Counted from the first letter of the stretch, positions 1 to 12,951 are shown. The stretch is DNA of 64,000 nucleotides from Crotophaga sulcirostris (GCA_013397455.1 VYZB01000279.1:906046-970045), one strand, 5' to 3'. Program-made: numbers and translations. The notes: a model not told the origin generated them from the sequence alone.

Positions 1-1065
1 TAATCTGCACTTGGTTTTACCTTCTTTGACCAAATGCTGTGCTGCCACACCGCACAGAATTCAAGTCAGCAGGGCAGGTTTGATCTTTGCCAATACTATG
101 GCAGGTTTGATTTATTCTCAGCTATAATACACACTTGGACTGTGGCTTCTGGCAGCTTGCTTTATTTCCAGATCAATGAGAAATTATTATTGTGGAGAAG
201 TAGACTTGGAGAGTGGATCTTACTTACCCTCAGGCCCAGAAAGCCCTGATTTTTCACATGCAGACATCACTCTCCGAATTGAGTTAGAAGTGTAATGCCT
301 GAGTTTGGGGTAAATTTCTAAAACTGATGCCAGGTCTGGAGCTGATCCTGTTGCAGGGGATCACTCAGATGGATCTATCCCTTCATGAGGATGGCTCAGC
401 TAGCACTGAGATATCTGGTGCTATGTGGCTATACAGAGGCAACTGGATTGCCATCAGTGATGGTTTTGAAAAAAATTAACTAAAAAATTAAGAAACAGCA
501 ATTCCCTTTCTTTTCTCTGTGCATTATATAGATCTTTCTCGGAACCATTACGTATACTGACAGCTTAAGAGTCCCTTTCAAAGGCCAACAGATTGCACAG
601 TTTAGTGATGCCTGTAAAGGTGCCTGCAAGAAAATTAAGGGCTATACAAAACTGACTTTTGGGTATTATTTGAGGTGGATGGACATTAACAATAAGTGTA
701 TAATTTAAAGCACCTGATTTTGTCTTCTTATGGCCTCCAAGTTTTAGAGAGAAAAAGATTTTGTAGCAGACATGTAGAGAAAAAACTGTATTTCTACTTT
801 GTAGGCGACTACTGTAATTTCAGCATTCCATTTCTATTCAGAAGAAAGCATTGAGTGCTGAAGTTTGGAATATAACATGAGTAAAAAGTCTCAAAGGTTT
901 CATTGGGGACTGAATCATTTAATCGAACTTTCAAATATTTATCTGCCAGAATACGTTCCCACTGACAGGAAAAGGGGAAATATAACCCTGCAAACTCCAC
1001 AGAGGCAAATGGAAAAAAATGGAGGTAACTGGTGATGGCCATCAGGACTTCACTAAGGGCAGATA
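1..1065. other. Non-coding sequence, nothing recognised
   Basis: No repeat family, RNA gene or coding exon was recognised here. Two short open frames (34-249 plus strand, 809-1105 minus strand) have no recognisable protein features; the second runs into the neighbouring CR1 element. The last 40 or so bases may belong to the CR1 copy that follows, but its exact 5' edge cannot be fixed by eye. Confidence 0.6.
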
Positions 1066-1500
1066 ATGAACAACAACATGAAACTGAGTGGCACAGTTGA
1101 CACACTGAAGGGAAGGGATGCTATTCAGAGAGACCTGGACAGGTTTGAGAGGTGGGCCTGTGCAAACCTCATGAAGTTCTACAAGGCCAAGTGCAAGGTC
1201 CTGCACTTGGATCGGTGCAAGTCCATGCACAAATACAGGATTGAGAGTGGTACTGAAGAGAAGGACTTGGGTGTGTTGGTGGATGAGAAGCTCAACATGA
1301 CCCAGCAGTGTGTGCTCACAGCACAGAAAGCCAACCATGTCTTAGTCTGCGTCAACAGAAGTGTCATCAGCAGGTTGAGAGAGATGATTCTGCCCCTTCT
1401 GGAGTCCTCGGGAAAGGAAGGACATGGACCTCTTCGAGTGAGTCCAGAGGAGGGCCACAAAGATGATCTGAGCTCTGGAGCACCTCCCACACAAGGATAG
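1066..1500 (+). pseudogene. CR1 ORF2 reverse transcriptase relic (C-terminal part)
   Basis: A 144-codon open stretch keeps the fingerprint of the part of CR1 ORF2 that follows the reverse transcriptase catalytic core: 'RWACANLMKFYKAKCKVLHL', then 'EEKDLGVLVDEKLN', then 'QKANHVLVCVNRSVISR'. The catalytic YADD-type motif lies upstream in intact elements and is absent here. After about residue 111 the frame no longer matches CR1 because a block has been deleted near 1398. The protein after that point (SSGKEGHGPLRV...) is an out-of-frame reading of 'ggacatggacct..gtccagaggagggccacaaagatgat'. It cannot make a working enzyme. Confidence 0.85.
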
Positions 1501-1527
1501 GCTGACAGAGATGGGTTTACTTAGCCA

Positions 1528-1613
1528 AGAGAAGAGAGAAGAGGGGAGAAGAGAAGAGAAAAGGAAAGAGAGGAAAAGAGAAGAGAAGAGAAGAGAAGAG
1601 AAGAGAAGAGAAG
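1528..1613 (+). repeat. AAGAG pentanucleotide microsatellite inside CR1
   Basis: About 85 bases of purine-only sequence built from AAGAG/GAGAA units. It is irregular on the left (gaagaggggagaag, aaggaaagag) and nearly perfect from about 1574 to 1612. It lies exactly where CR1 elements normally read 'ggagaagagaaggctccaggg'; the right-hand part of that motif follows directly. The microsatellite therefore most likely arose by slippage from the element's own short GAGAAGAGAAG run. Confidence 0.93.
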
Positions 1614-1728
1614 GCTCCAGGGAGACCTTATAGTATCCTTCCAGTACTTAAATGAGGCCTCCAGGAAAGATGGAGAGGGGTTCCCTATTCAGGATTGTAG
1701 TGATAGGACAAGGGGTAATGGTTTTAAG

Positions 1729-1920
1729 ATGAAAGAAAGTAGATTTAGATTAGATATTAGGAAGACATTTTTTACTGTGAGGGTGGTGAGGGCCTGGCAC
1801 AAGTTGCCCAGAGAAGTCATGGATGCCTCAGCCCTGGAGGTGGTCAAGGACGGGTTGGATGAGGCTTTGAGCAACGCCATATATTGGAAAGTGTCCCTGC
1901 CCATAGCAGGGGGGAGTTGA
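1729..1920 (+). pseudogene. CR1 ORF2 C-terminal tail relic
   Basis: A 63-codon open stretch corresponds to the extreme C-terminus of CR1 ORF2. The visible fingerprint is '[19 protein letters not shown]', then 'KLPREVMDASALEVVKDGLDEALSNA'. The same block can be read in the copy at 20605-21352 (21041-21268), which confirms family membership within the window. It lies downstream of the microsatellite and is disconnected from the upstream relic. Confidence 0.85.
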
Positions 1921-1973
1921 ACTGGATGATCTTTAAGGTTCCTTCCGACACAAAGCATTCTGTGATTCTGTGA

Positions 1974-4900
1974 CAAGAAGAAAATTCTAAACAGAAAGTG
2001 GCTCCTGAACTAAACAATACTTTAAAAAAAAAAAAATCAAGATTTTATTTGCTAGAAATCTGTTCTGGTGGAAGATTTTTTGGATAGATATGTGAAAAAA
2101 TAAGCTTCTTGGATGACTTCTTTGAGAATCAATTTTAGATAAATTTTAAATAAACAATATGAAACCACAAGTAGCATGATAAACCTGCATGCCACGTTTC
2201 TTCACCCAGCTGCAGCTGGGAAACCAAGCAATAAATACTATTTATTTATTTAAATAGTATGCTTAGTGAAAGTATTACCAATATTTCCTCAGCTTAAAAT
2301 CATCCATGAACGTATTTTACCATGAGGCTCAGCGTTTTCATAGTAATTTACAACTTTAAAAGGGTAAACCCTATTGCTCTCTGTCAAACCAACAACTGGG
2401 TAAGTGCAAAACGTTACCATATGAAGCACGATGAAATTTATTGCTGCAGTCATTAGTACATATTGATTTTGTTTATAACAACCCAAGGGGAATACTAATC
2501 CGATTTCGCCTGTGTTGGGTACTCTCTCACTCTCTGACAGGACACAGACATGGCAATGCCAGCTTGCAAACTGCCACTGCTGCTCACTTCCTCTGAGGAT
2601 GGTTTTTTGCAAGAGATCGGCATTGGTCCTTTGGTTACTGTGTTGGGTTTTGCTTTACTTCGTGGCTGCTCCACGCATTGCTTCATTTTTAAGAATTTGC
2701 AGCTCTTAGCCTAGGCAGCACAATTACTCATTTGTTATTAGTCAACACATGATTAAATCACATCAACTCCTTGTTAAGCTTGGTTTTCACAACTTAAATC
2801 AGGTATGGGGTCATTTTATAGTGCTAAGGCTTCCACAGCTAACCTTGAATCACAGGTTCTAAGAGAATAACAGACTGAGGAAGTCTCTTGAAGTTATGTA
2901 ATTATTTCTACACAATACAAGTAAAAAGACTTTTGCACAGGAAAAACTGAAGCAAAATATGTTTTATTGGTTTGACTTGTGTGATAAAATAGCATTTTAG
3001 ATAGTTGCTGATTCAATTTTTAACCAAAGGCATGACATTTCATGTTTGTGTAGGAAAACTAAGTTCGAAATTAGATTTGAAGAATCAGAGTTGCATTTCA
3101 ATATTTATTTGAAAAATATTTAATTATTTTTACTCTGTAATTAGGACAAAAAAGAGACGCTGAAATAGTTTCCCATATTCACATGATTTTAAATAGTGAG
3201 GGTAGCTGAGATATTTCCCCTAATTAACCTGAAAAGACTGATCCAGCTATTTCATTTCATTCTTTCTACCATTTTTACTTAAAATATATTTCTTTAATTG
3301 AATAGAAAAGCAATTTCAATTTTAATCACAAGTCCAGGGAATGGAGCATTATGAAAAAAATTGCTGATTTAGCGTGGAAGAAATGGGGAAATTACCAAGC
3401 TTGTGATGATAGGACCAGTTTCAGAATCTCTTCCCTCCAAGCTCGGTGACTGGGAGGTTACAGATGTGCTTCTTAAGCTTTGGAGTTGTGATTAAAATAC
3501 CTCAAGGCGTGTTCTGCTTTTTCAACCCAATTATGTCAAAAGAGCAATGTAACACAGCCAAACCTAGAGATGCACCACCTTGCTAATAGGGCTCTAGAAT
3601 GGGGTAAGCACGGGAAAGCAAGTGACTCCATCTGGCACAGAAAGAGTCACCAGTGATGACAAACAGCATGGTCCCAAAGAGGAGAAAAGCCTCTGGGGGA
3701 ATGGAAACTACAATCTCTGGAGCAAGCAATCATTTTAAGCTCTGCTTTTAAAGCCAATATAATCTCTGTCCCTTGCTTCATGCACATCATTTGTTTATTA
3801 GGGTTGCTCAGGCCAGGCCATAACCACTGGGACATTTTAGATCAGTCTGGCAAGGCGTGCTTCGGGCACGTCTTCCCACAGAACCCACCAGATCATCAGG
3901 CACCCTCAAAGAAATAACAAACATGGGCAGTTACGTGACAGCATGTGCATGGCTACATCCCGCCTCTCTGCTTGGAAAATAACAACCTAAAATCAGGCTA
4001 TCCATAACTGAGAAGATTTTCATTCTCCATCCATCTTCCCAGATGCATTTCCAATTTTTTTGTAGTTTTTTGTTGTTTAGGGTTTGGTTTTGTTTTCCCT
4101 CATTTGCTGTCATGCTTCCCTCACACAGAGCAGCCAGTGGTTGGACACTCAAAATCCCTCATGAAGTCACAAAGTAATGTCACCAATCACTGCTTTCCAC
4201 CTGCAGAACCTTCATCACTAATTATAGCTTCTGTAAATTGGTTCATTGGTGACATCTAAATGAAGTGATTTACAAACTGCTGAGCAGCCCAGCTCCCCAG
4301 TACAGGTAATGACTACGTGTAAACCTCTTCAGACTGCACAGGAGGGATGATGTGCTGAATTCACCATTGCTGCTGTCTACACATGACAGCACAGATTTAA
4401 TTTTATCTCATGCATACAGGATTTGCCTGTGCTGCTCCAAGAAGAGAACGTGTGCCGGGATTGCCAGTGTTCCCTACATTCACTACAAACCAAATAAAAG
4501 CAAGGAAAGCGTCCTGGAACTGGAGAGGTTCAGTTCCTTGGAGGAAGCATTTAGCACAGAAACTGGGGGTTACCAACCTTGCTTACAAACAGCGCTCCTC
4601 TACAACATCAACACACCTCAAAGTGTAAAAGCACAATTCAGGAGAGGGACATCACCTTGTGATAGAAAGCAAAAGTAGGCAGAGAAAAACTATTTTTTGG
4701 CCTCCCGATAAGATATGCACCAAATTTGACATCCTCAGAGGTCTCAGTCACTGCAGACTTCTCCAAGCAGCCACCAAGATGCAAGAAGAGGTTCATGCTG
4801 CTGGTCAAATAGTATCCATATACATCTGAAAATGCTTCCCTCCATGAGCCACTCAATGAAATCACTGTATACCTCAATATTTCCTTACACAGCATCTACA

Positions 4901-6774
4901 AGATGTTCTGGTCACCCTAACTGCCCTACTACCAAGCAGCTGCACAGATTGGGGAGCAGCACCACTTGACAGCGCAAAGGCCAGTTAATGCTCAGACAAC
5001 CATTTGGGGGAACTTTGTCCCAAGGAACTTCACGCTCTGGCTAAATTGTGCTGCAGAGGTGCTAACTTGCATTGCTAGTGGTGGGGCATCCAGGGACTGG
5101 CCAGGAAGCCCTTGTAACCTGTTTGCAGAAGGCTTCACTATCATATTCCCAACCATTTAGCCCATGTGAAATGAAATCATGCCTTACACTGCAGGACTGG
5201 CAAACACAGAACAAAGAGCTGAAATTTGCCTCCAAAAGCCAGAGTTAATCTCATAAGCATTTGCATCCATATTCCACAACCCCACAGACATTCAGTGGAA
5301 CCTTGGTGGAAAGAGAAAGACAAAAATCAATTTTTTTAAGAAAACCAAACACTAGTTTTTCCGTGAATGCTGTTCTAAGAGTTTAAAGTAAGGTGTTTTT
5401 TGAAAACAACCCTTCCAAGTGCATTGATTGTTTCTTGCAGAAAATCCCGAGTTAGGGCTCCCATTGATTTATGTCATATTTAAAAGCCTAGTTATCTTGA
5501 GTTATGCCTCTACATTTCAAGCTAAGCAATTAATTCTTGTTTTTTAAAAACTATCTAGTGCACAGAAAGTTTCTGGAGTGACACACAGCACTACAGAAAT
5601 GAATCTCTTAGAAAGATGTTAAGCATTCCTATGCCAACATATTTCACAGATTGAACTGCTCTAATGTTAGCAGCCTTTGTAGCACATGTACGCATATGTA
5701 TGACATGTCTGGAACATTTTGTCACTTCAGTGGCACTTGGATGTCTAGCACAAGAAACTTGTTGGCAGTCAGTCTGAAAGCACATCCTATTCACTTGTCA
5801 CATAAGCGCTTTACAGGCAGAGGTACCCACATAAGGAGTTTATTGTTTGACCACATAGATACGAGAAGAGTACTCTTTCCCTTTCTGCTAAAATTTAATA
5901 GAAAAAAAGAATTAAAGGCAATATATTCTAGTAGCTGAATTACTGATGCTAGCATATGCTGCTAACCTGGTGGGAAACTGCACGTCTTGCAAAGGTTTGA
6001 CAGCCATTCCCAACAACAACATCTGCAAGAATTCTCCCTGTTAAACTTCACAACCCATTTAAATGCTGAGGAGCTTTTTCCGCCACTTCAAATCTGTGCT
6101 TAAGCACCTACAGGAGTATGAAGTACAAGTACCCTCACCTTATTCAGAAGCACTCCCTTAGTTTTTTTGCCAGGTATGTTCTTCATGAGTGGTCAGGTAT
6201 GAGGAGCTGGCCATTAAGTTGCATCAAACATGGAGACAGCACCACCTTTAGCCTTGAGTTTCAAACTACAATAATGAGAGTTCAGAGAGCAGCCACAAGA
6301 AAAGTTGTATTTACTGTCATCTTTTCCTGATGCTTACCACAAGATATGAAGTGCAAAGAACCATTTTTCAGCATTAATCGGCTCTCTGAGCCAAGGACAA
6401 GAGCTGTGCTGGGGTAAGTGCCTATGGTACATCCAAAAACAAACCCACAACTACTCAGGAAACGACATGTCAGCCATTCAAAGACATACTATAGCAGTCA
6501 GTCTTTTTCAATGATGTTTACCATCATTTTCATGCCTAATTAACAACAACATACAAAGAAACCAAGTCTCTCTCCATCCAGCCTGGATTCACCAATACAA
6601 ACATCTCACTGCTGTGGGATGGTTTTGTGTATAACAGCTTAGTGTCAGGTTAACTATTAATGCACTGACATAGGTCTCACTCCACAATCAAAGTTATTGG
6701 AACATCATTATGAGATCTGAGAAAGCATGTAAATTTAATTTTTCCGAAGTCAAGTCTGCTTTGCCACTGTCAGT
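1974..6774. other. AT-rich single-copy non-coding DNA
   Basis: No exon, RNA gene or repeat family was recognised. It contains an A-run at 2024-2036, a perfect 10-base inverted repeat at 2235-2260 (listed separately) and a long AT-rich tract at about 2940-3350. Open frames of 62-108 codons (for example 4352-4678 plus, 5651-5938 plus, 2289-2612 minus) overlap frames on the other strand and show no domain or splice-site logic. Confidence 0.55.
2235..2260. repeat. Perfect 10-base inverted repeat (hairpin-capable)
   Basis: ATACTATTTA (2235-2244) is followed by a six-base spacer TTTATT and then TAAATAGTAT (2251-2260), the exact reverse complement. All paired bases but two pairs are A/T, so the stem would be weak as RNA but could extrude in supercoiled DNA. 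No transcript or known element is evident around it. Confidence 0.8.
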
Positions 6775-6914
6775 AACTGGTAAGTGATCTTCCTGTCCTT
6801 ATCTCAATCCACAAGCTTTTTTTCACTTCATTTTACTCCCCAGGCCGGCTGGGGAAGGAAGTGAGTGAGTGACCAGGTGAGTGTCTGGCAGCCAGCCACC
6901 ATCAGCTCATCACA
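6775..6914 (-). mobile_element. Degraded avian endogenous-retrovirus LTR remnant
   Basis: The plus-strand text runs through 'gtgatcttcctgtccttatc', then 'tcaatccacaagctttttt', 'cacttcattttactcccc' and 'gtgagtgagtgacc', ending in 'agctcatcaca'. This resembles the edge of a common avian ERV LTR that I recall reading, in the opposite orientation, TGTCATGGTTT..CCAGCC..CTCACTC..GGGTTGAGATAAG. On that reading the LTR begins with TGTGATG at 6914 and runs on the minus strand. Only about 140 bases remain. No primer-binding site, gag, pol or env coding was seen nearby, so it would be an old solo-LTR fragment. The assignment rests on remembered family pattern, not on alignment. Confidence 0.55.
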
Positions 6915-8811
6915 CCAGCATCACAACTGCAACACCACGAAGAGAGGATTCAGAAGGAGCTCCAAAGTGTGGAGAAAAAAATTAGTCTAAGAACAAATCA
7001 GTGACAAGATCTGAAGGTTAACCAGTTGCAAGCCTTTACCAGGGACACTTGTGCTGGCGACCCCACTGGTAGAGAGCTAACTGTAGACTTGTTGGTTCTT
7101 ATTTGTAGAGAGGTCAACATCTCTGTTCTTCTGCATCTGTTTCTTGGGTGACTGGCGTGCAGCCTGACTTACTGCCTTACTCTAAATTCCAGGACTGCGG
7201 AATAAAAATCATTTGCTGTTAGTCAACCAAAGCTGTCTTTTCTCTCTCTCTATTGATTACTCTTGAATAATCAATTGACATTTGGCACAGTCTTATTTAT
7301 AATAATTCAAGTCAGCAGCAACATAATTTAGAAACTGGCTACTAGGCATGTGTTGGTAATGAATCGAATCCATGGCTAATTCAAATTCATAGACTAAAAA
7401 ATTACATTTAAATAATGTTGAGGTTGTGACAACCTGACAAAAGACTGTAAATTCAACGTGAAAACTTTTCCTCCCTCCATGGCTGAGGGGAAAGCCTGGA
7501 GAAAACATGAGAAGGGAATGGCATTTGAGACCTCCTCCATGATCACACAACACCTTTGAGTTCATACCGAGGTGACACCACCTTTGTGCTGAGCTGAACC
7601 ACATCCCTTCTCCTCCTTTTTCACTCATTTCCAGTGGTGGCATTTTATCCAACAGCACGTAATGGATGTATATTTTTACATAACAGATTGCTTGCTCTGA
7701 TACAAAGCCAACAGAGTGTGGTGTGCACACCTCCCCTAGTTTTGTGGATTAGGGAGATATGGCGTGTTTATCCAACTGTTACATGGAAATGGGAGAGACC
7801 AAAGACCCCAACCATTCCCTGTTGGACATGAACCTCCCTAACACTCAGCTCCTGTTGTAACCCCAGAAATGGCCTTATTTCTCTTTGTTGCACTCTTGAC
7901 AAATTTTATTGTGAATAGAACCTGAATGGAGGATTACCCTTAAACCTGTAACAGGAGACACTCAGAAATTGTAGATAACTTCATGTTAAGCAAACTAATG
8001 GCTCCTTAAACTTCTCCTTATACAGCTGGTTTACCTGTTCATTTTCCTAATGGATTTGAAAGCCACAGAAACCCATCTGGGTGGCTGGGTGTATCTACAG
8101 CCAGCCTCAGAAGGGCAGGTATTCTAAAGAATCAGGCACTGTCTGCAACTACCAGCCCTTGGCACTCCCCCATCACTGTGTGCTGAGATGGGTTTGTGCT
8201 TTTGAACTATCACAGCACAGGAAAAATTATTTCTGTTGACTCTAAAACCATTCCAACAAGTTAGTATTTCTCCAAAGGGAAACTACAGGGAGTGCTAGAG
8301 ATTGACTATGGCATATTTCTTCAATGGGATTAAATAGTTCACTTCATTAAAGCCACCGTGCAGCTGTTCCTCCATGAAGGGTCAGAGCCAGAGACTTCAG
8401 GCTAGGTGTAAATCCTATCCCCTTCCCACATGAAAGGGACACACACTTGAGTTTAAAATTCACCGCACCGTCATCTCCCAGTCTACCTTATTAAGACTGA
8501 ATGACACAGGTAAACATGGTAAGTGAATTATCAAACATTGTAGGTATTCAGTAGTAGAGTGATAAAAGGCAGTCCTTCACGGATATATGTATATCCCTCA
8601 TGTATATATGTATATTGCCACCAAAAAAAAAAAAAAAGGAGAAACCATATGGTTGTCTACTGGTTTGCAAACACTATGGGCTTTGCAGTGAAATTCCAAT
8701 TATGGGAAAATGCACTCTCAAGCCCTCATTCAAACCTTTAATTACTAGAGTTTAACCACCACATACTATTGAGGGAAACCATAATTCACTTTGAAAAAGA
8801 CCTGGTTTATA

Positions 8812-8841
8812 CCTATAATTAAATTAATCATAATTAATTCC
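8812..8841. promoter_or_regulatory. Homeodomain-type TAATTA cluster (candidate)
   Basis: Thirty bases contain repeated TAATTA/ATTAAT cores: TAATTAAATTAATC followed by ATAATTAATT. This density of homeodomain core sites within one AT-rich run may be regulatory. It may equally be the result of AT-rich composition; nothing else in the sequence settles this. Confidence 0.25.
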
Positions 8842-11800
8842 AACATCTACTGCTATATCTATTGAAGGAGAGAAATGTTAAAGAAATGCATTGTCAGGGA
8901 TTGCTTACAGCACTGCTGTGGTGGAAAAGCAAATGTGCTGCTCTAGGTTTCCCATTGGTTCTGCATCCAGGTATTTAGCAAAGAGCACTAAATTCTCTAT
9001 CTTTATTTCAATCTTGGTTTTTTTAATATGACCTTCTCCCCAGCCTAAGCCACATTCAGATCTGGGACATTTACTAGGAAATATTTCTAAGATCTGACCT
9101 CTCCTGCCTGCCTAGTGAGTTTATCTTTTGCTGGAACTATTCTGTACCCCTTCTGCCAACTCCAAATGCTGCCAAAGGATCATCTTTCCAGACTGTTGTT
9201 TGAAGTACCATCACTTCACCTTGGCACCCTTCAGCTGGACCCCTAATGTCATGCAGAAGAGCCTTTCTATAAAGCCCTTCATCCTTTGCTGCAGCACAGC
9301 CTCTTTCCCCGACTGTGGAAAATAGTAATTTTCCCTCCACCTACTGCTACCTTACTCCCTCTGCTGCAATTTTCTATGTATTCTTGCCATCCCCTCTGCA
9401 GTCTCTGAGCAACACTGGGAAAAGCTAACTGCAAGGAAAACCCAAGCTGGAGGAAAGCTCTCAGGGAGAAGCAACCAGGACTAGTGGCAAGTAATCAGGG
9501 AAAAAGGGGTGGAGAGAAGGCATAGTTTCTTCTCTTTCTTTAAGCAAAATGACAGACAGACTGAAGGGAAAGGAAATATTCCCCTACAAATTCTGGTTTA
9601 TAGTGGCAGTGTGATGCACTAGCACATTATAGCATTTTATTACAGAGCACTGCTAAACCGTAGGAGGCTTTTCAAGCATCAGTGTCAAATATTGTGTAAT
9701 GTGCTAAGTAAAAAACCACTGAAAGAATAAAGGCACACCATAGTTCTTGACTTGTGCAGTTTGCTCATTGGCTTTTATACATGTCTGCTTTCTAATTTCA
9801 CCATTAGAATACATCAAGCTGCTTTTATTCCTTCCTTTCACAGGACTGGTTTGTTCTCATTTCGTGTTTGAAAGGCAGCTCCTTTTCAGTGTAGGGGTTC
9901 ATATCCTTTAGTGGCCTTCAAAAAAATCTAAGTCTTTGGGGCTTTCAGTACATTATCGGCCTGCAGAGCTGCCAGTGTTGTTCCTTCTTCCTTGTAGCTC
10001 TGTGCATTGCTCCTCTGGCTTCACCTGCAGCGAAACCAAAATCTTAATTGTTCTCTCGTGATTTCTAATTGCCCCCTCTGCTCTATGAATGGGCTCCCTA
10101 TGAAAACACATGTGTTTGAATTTTTAGCAAGGTCAAATAAAGGACATTTGGCACTTTAGGACCAGCTTGCAGGGTAGACAAGCAAACTGCTGTTATTTGA
10201 ACATGCAATTATTAATTAATATCAAATAAAAGATGATCTGGGGTATTTCATTTGATCAAGGTCTGAATTGCCTGTACTGGTCTGTCCTGAGAAGCAGCTA
10301 GAGCTTGAAGTCTCTGCTGGAGCTCTTCCATATTTCACTAGTGGAAGGATTACTACAGTTGACAGAGAAGACCAAAGTAAAAATCTTCTGGTAATTTAAA
10401 GGACATCTCGTCTCATATGTCCTGTTTGTCCCAATGTCACAATCTTGTTGTTTCCATAATCTTCTGCCATCTTCAACCACTTACTCGACCACTATGCCTA
10501 AACCCATAAATTTCAGCAGTTCTTGTTGAAAAGATTACAGAGTGCAGCATAATGTCATTGCTTTTTTCCCCAAAGCTGAGATCTTTTTATTCCTTCTGCT
10601 GCGACAATCCCAAACAAAAAACTTGAACACCTAAGTTTCAGAATCAGATGGCTTTCATCTTTGTAACAGCTCAGGAATACTTTGCCAAAAATAAATCTGC
10701 CCTCCAAACCAACACTTTGGTTGACCTCCAGAAAGCCTTGCCATCTATACATACGGGGTTAATTCTACTCAGAAATCCAGAGAAAAGCAAAATAATTTTG
10801 AAAATTATTTATCCAGAATGCTTTCCTGAATGTTTTATGATGAACCTTCTTTCTCTATTGCAGTTACTACTACCACATCTTTAACAGACCCTACAAGCGA
10901 AGCCTCTAAGTTGATTATGAAAAAAAACTCTTAGGAATCATGTTTGGTCATTTCTACTCATCCTCCCAAGACTGTTTTCTGGGTGAATAGAGCCTAACCT
11001 CACTCAAGGCACCCTGCAGGCATTTGTACAAGCCAATGAGTGAACTGCATGGGTAAAGAAAACAAATCTTTCACCACTTATCGGCACTTTTTCCCCAAGG
11101 CTTTGAATGAGAGATAGATTCAGTAGGAGGTAATATATCAAGATGAACAGCATCAGTTAGCGAGGTGTGAGGTCCGTGATTTCCCAGGGAGCTGCACACA
11201 TGCAGGTGAGATATCTCAACTTATTTGATGTGGCCACTGCTGGTAGAAATAAAAATTTTCTTGATAATATTTTCTAACAGCTCAGCAAGCCAGAACTGAC
11301 CTTATGGTGCCACTTTTAGAATCAACCCTTTGAAAGAAAACAATACATACACATTGGCTTGGGCTACCAAACTAGTAGAGTGAAAATCATCTCTCCTAAA
11401 GTGAACATTTATCACCACTGTTGAACAGGTTCACTCATATCCACTGCTAGGAAGGGTGAAGGGAGGCATAAAATGATCACTTGTAATGTTGACTTCTGAG
11501 GTCCAGCAGCAGCTCACCTGTGGAATCACATGTGTGCTTGACACATTTTGTGATTTACATTTAGCCTTGGGTTATTCTTTGCATTAACAAAGCAGGGCAC
11601 TTTCCTAGATGGAAGTACCCACAGAGCTTTGCATCTCCAGCAGGGATAGTTCCCCAGATTTCAGCACAACTGCTTTGCTTCCCACTGAGTGTGGCCTTGG
11701 CCTGTCACTACTGGGCAAGGGGTCTTGCAAGACACCCTGTGATGCAAGTACCAAATCTAAAAGGCAGTGGCTGACCTGTTCTGCAATGTCACTTTGATTT

Positions 11801-12951
11801 TAAAAGTACTATTAACCTTCTACTTGAAGTGTTTGTCCCGTTAACTTGGAGAATATTCACACGTATCCTTAAGAGCTGTAATAAGCTGATGGCAGTGATT
11901 ATTTATTTACTGCAGTTCTGTAATAGATGAATGCATATAATATCCCATTTATCAGGGAAATAACCACTTCTTTAAAGTCCATGATCAATCAAGTGAAAAG
12001 ACACAGGAGTTGTTGACAATACCAGGTGCACTTAAGATGAGAAGGTCTTTAGCTGGTAAGGAGACTGCTGTTTTAAAGAAATGATTTACTGAAAACACAA
12101 TGCTTCCAGCTCTATTCTGCCCCCCTTCTTGCTCTGAGCACTTTCAGTAAGCAGCCTGATTATAATCAACACATCAAACACTGAGTGTGAAGGGTAGGAT
12201 TTTTGCCACAAATGGAAGAATCATTTGCTTATTTGCCATTTATATTCCACCCATTTGTATAAAGGCTCCAGTGGCCAATCAAATCTGCAGGTTGTTTTGA
12301 TGGCTTCTCTAATTTAGCTATTTATACAAGGCATCACACTAGAGCTCAAGGGGACTGGGGCTCTGATTAGGCAGTAGTGCAGTCTGGAGCCTACAAAGTA
12401 CCTCTGAGTTCACACTCGCTAATACATCTGCCAGAGAAAGACACAAAAAACAATGTCATTTAGGTTTTTTTATCCTACAACTGCACTTCTCATCCAGGAT
12501 TTGTGCCTTTTGTTACCTTCCTTCCATGATGACTTGCTGATTAGGGTATTTCTTATTTTCTTTTTTTTTTATTTAGAAGATTTTTTTAAAGTGGTATTTC
12601 AAAGGTAAAAATAGCTTTGAAGTATCTGTTCTGAAATACCTCATTTATTTTTTTCTAGATGTGAACTACGACTGGACCTGAGTTAATGGAGAGCAAGGGA
12701 GTTGTCTTTTGCCAGCTGAGCAAGCTCTGGAATCAAGGTTTCATCTGAGTGACTCTTAAACTTCACATTTTATTTTAACCTATACCTGTCCATGTAGGAC
12801 GAAATACCCTGGTCTCAACATTATTCTTCTCCCTTCTTTGTTCACTGATGTAGTACAGGTAAATTATTTCAAAACAGCAATGCCCTAGGAAGAAGAAGAA
12901 AAGGGGAGTTTACACATCCTCAGGAGCGGGCTGGGGCGAAGGGGCTGCTAT

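Larger units (their letters stand above)
1066..1973 (+). mobile_element. CR1 LINE fragment, 5'-truncated, ATTCTGTG-tailed group
   Basis: This is a CR1 non-LTR retrotransposon relic covering the end of the reverse transcriptase region, the ORF2 C-terminus and the 3' UTR. The plus-strand reading includes the CR1 hallmark 'EEKDLGVLVDEKLNMTQQC' (about 1252-1308). It later includes '[11 protein letters not shown]', 'LPREVMDASALEVV' and 'DEALSNA'. The element closes with 'ctggatgatctttaaggttcc' type sequence and two ATTCTGTG-like units near 1958-1973, the usual CR1 3' terminus. Compared with the CR1 pattern as I know it, a block of roughly 50 bases is missing near 1398, between 'attctgcccc' and 'ggagtcctc'. 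That block normally encodes the segment around [13 protein letters not shown] simple-sequence expansion interrupts the element at 1528-1613. The copy is clearly dead. The 5' edge is approximate. Confidence 0.92.

Noticed and set aside
2855..2905. Possible old CR1 3' end on the minus strand ('aacagactgaggaagtctctt')
   Set aside because: The resemblance is limited to a few short words, too weak to call without alignment.
7293..7730. 145-codon minus-strand open frame, the longest outside repeats
   Set aside because: No recognisable domain, no splice-site context, and codon content like the AT-rich flanks. A frame of this length is expected by chance in 64 kb.
12255..12282. TATAAAGG next to CCAAT, promoter-like
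   Set aside because: CCAAT lies downstream of TATA on the same strand at about 10 bases, the wrong order and distance for a promoter. No start region or transcript is visible.
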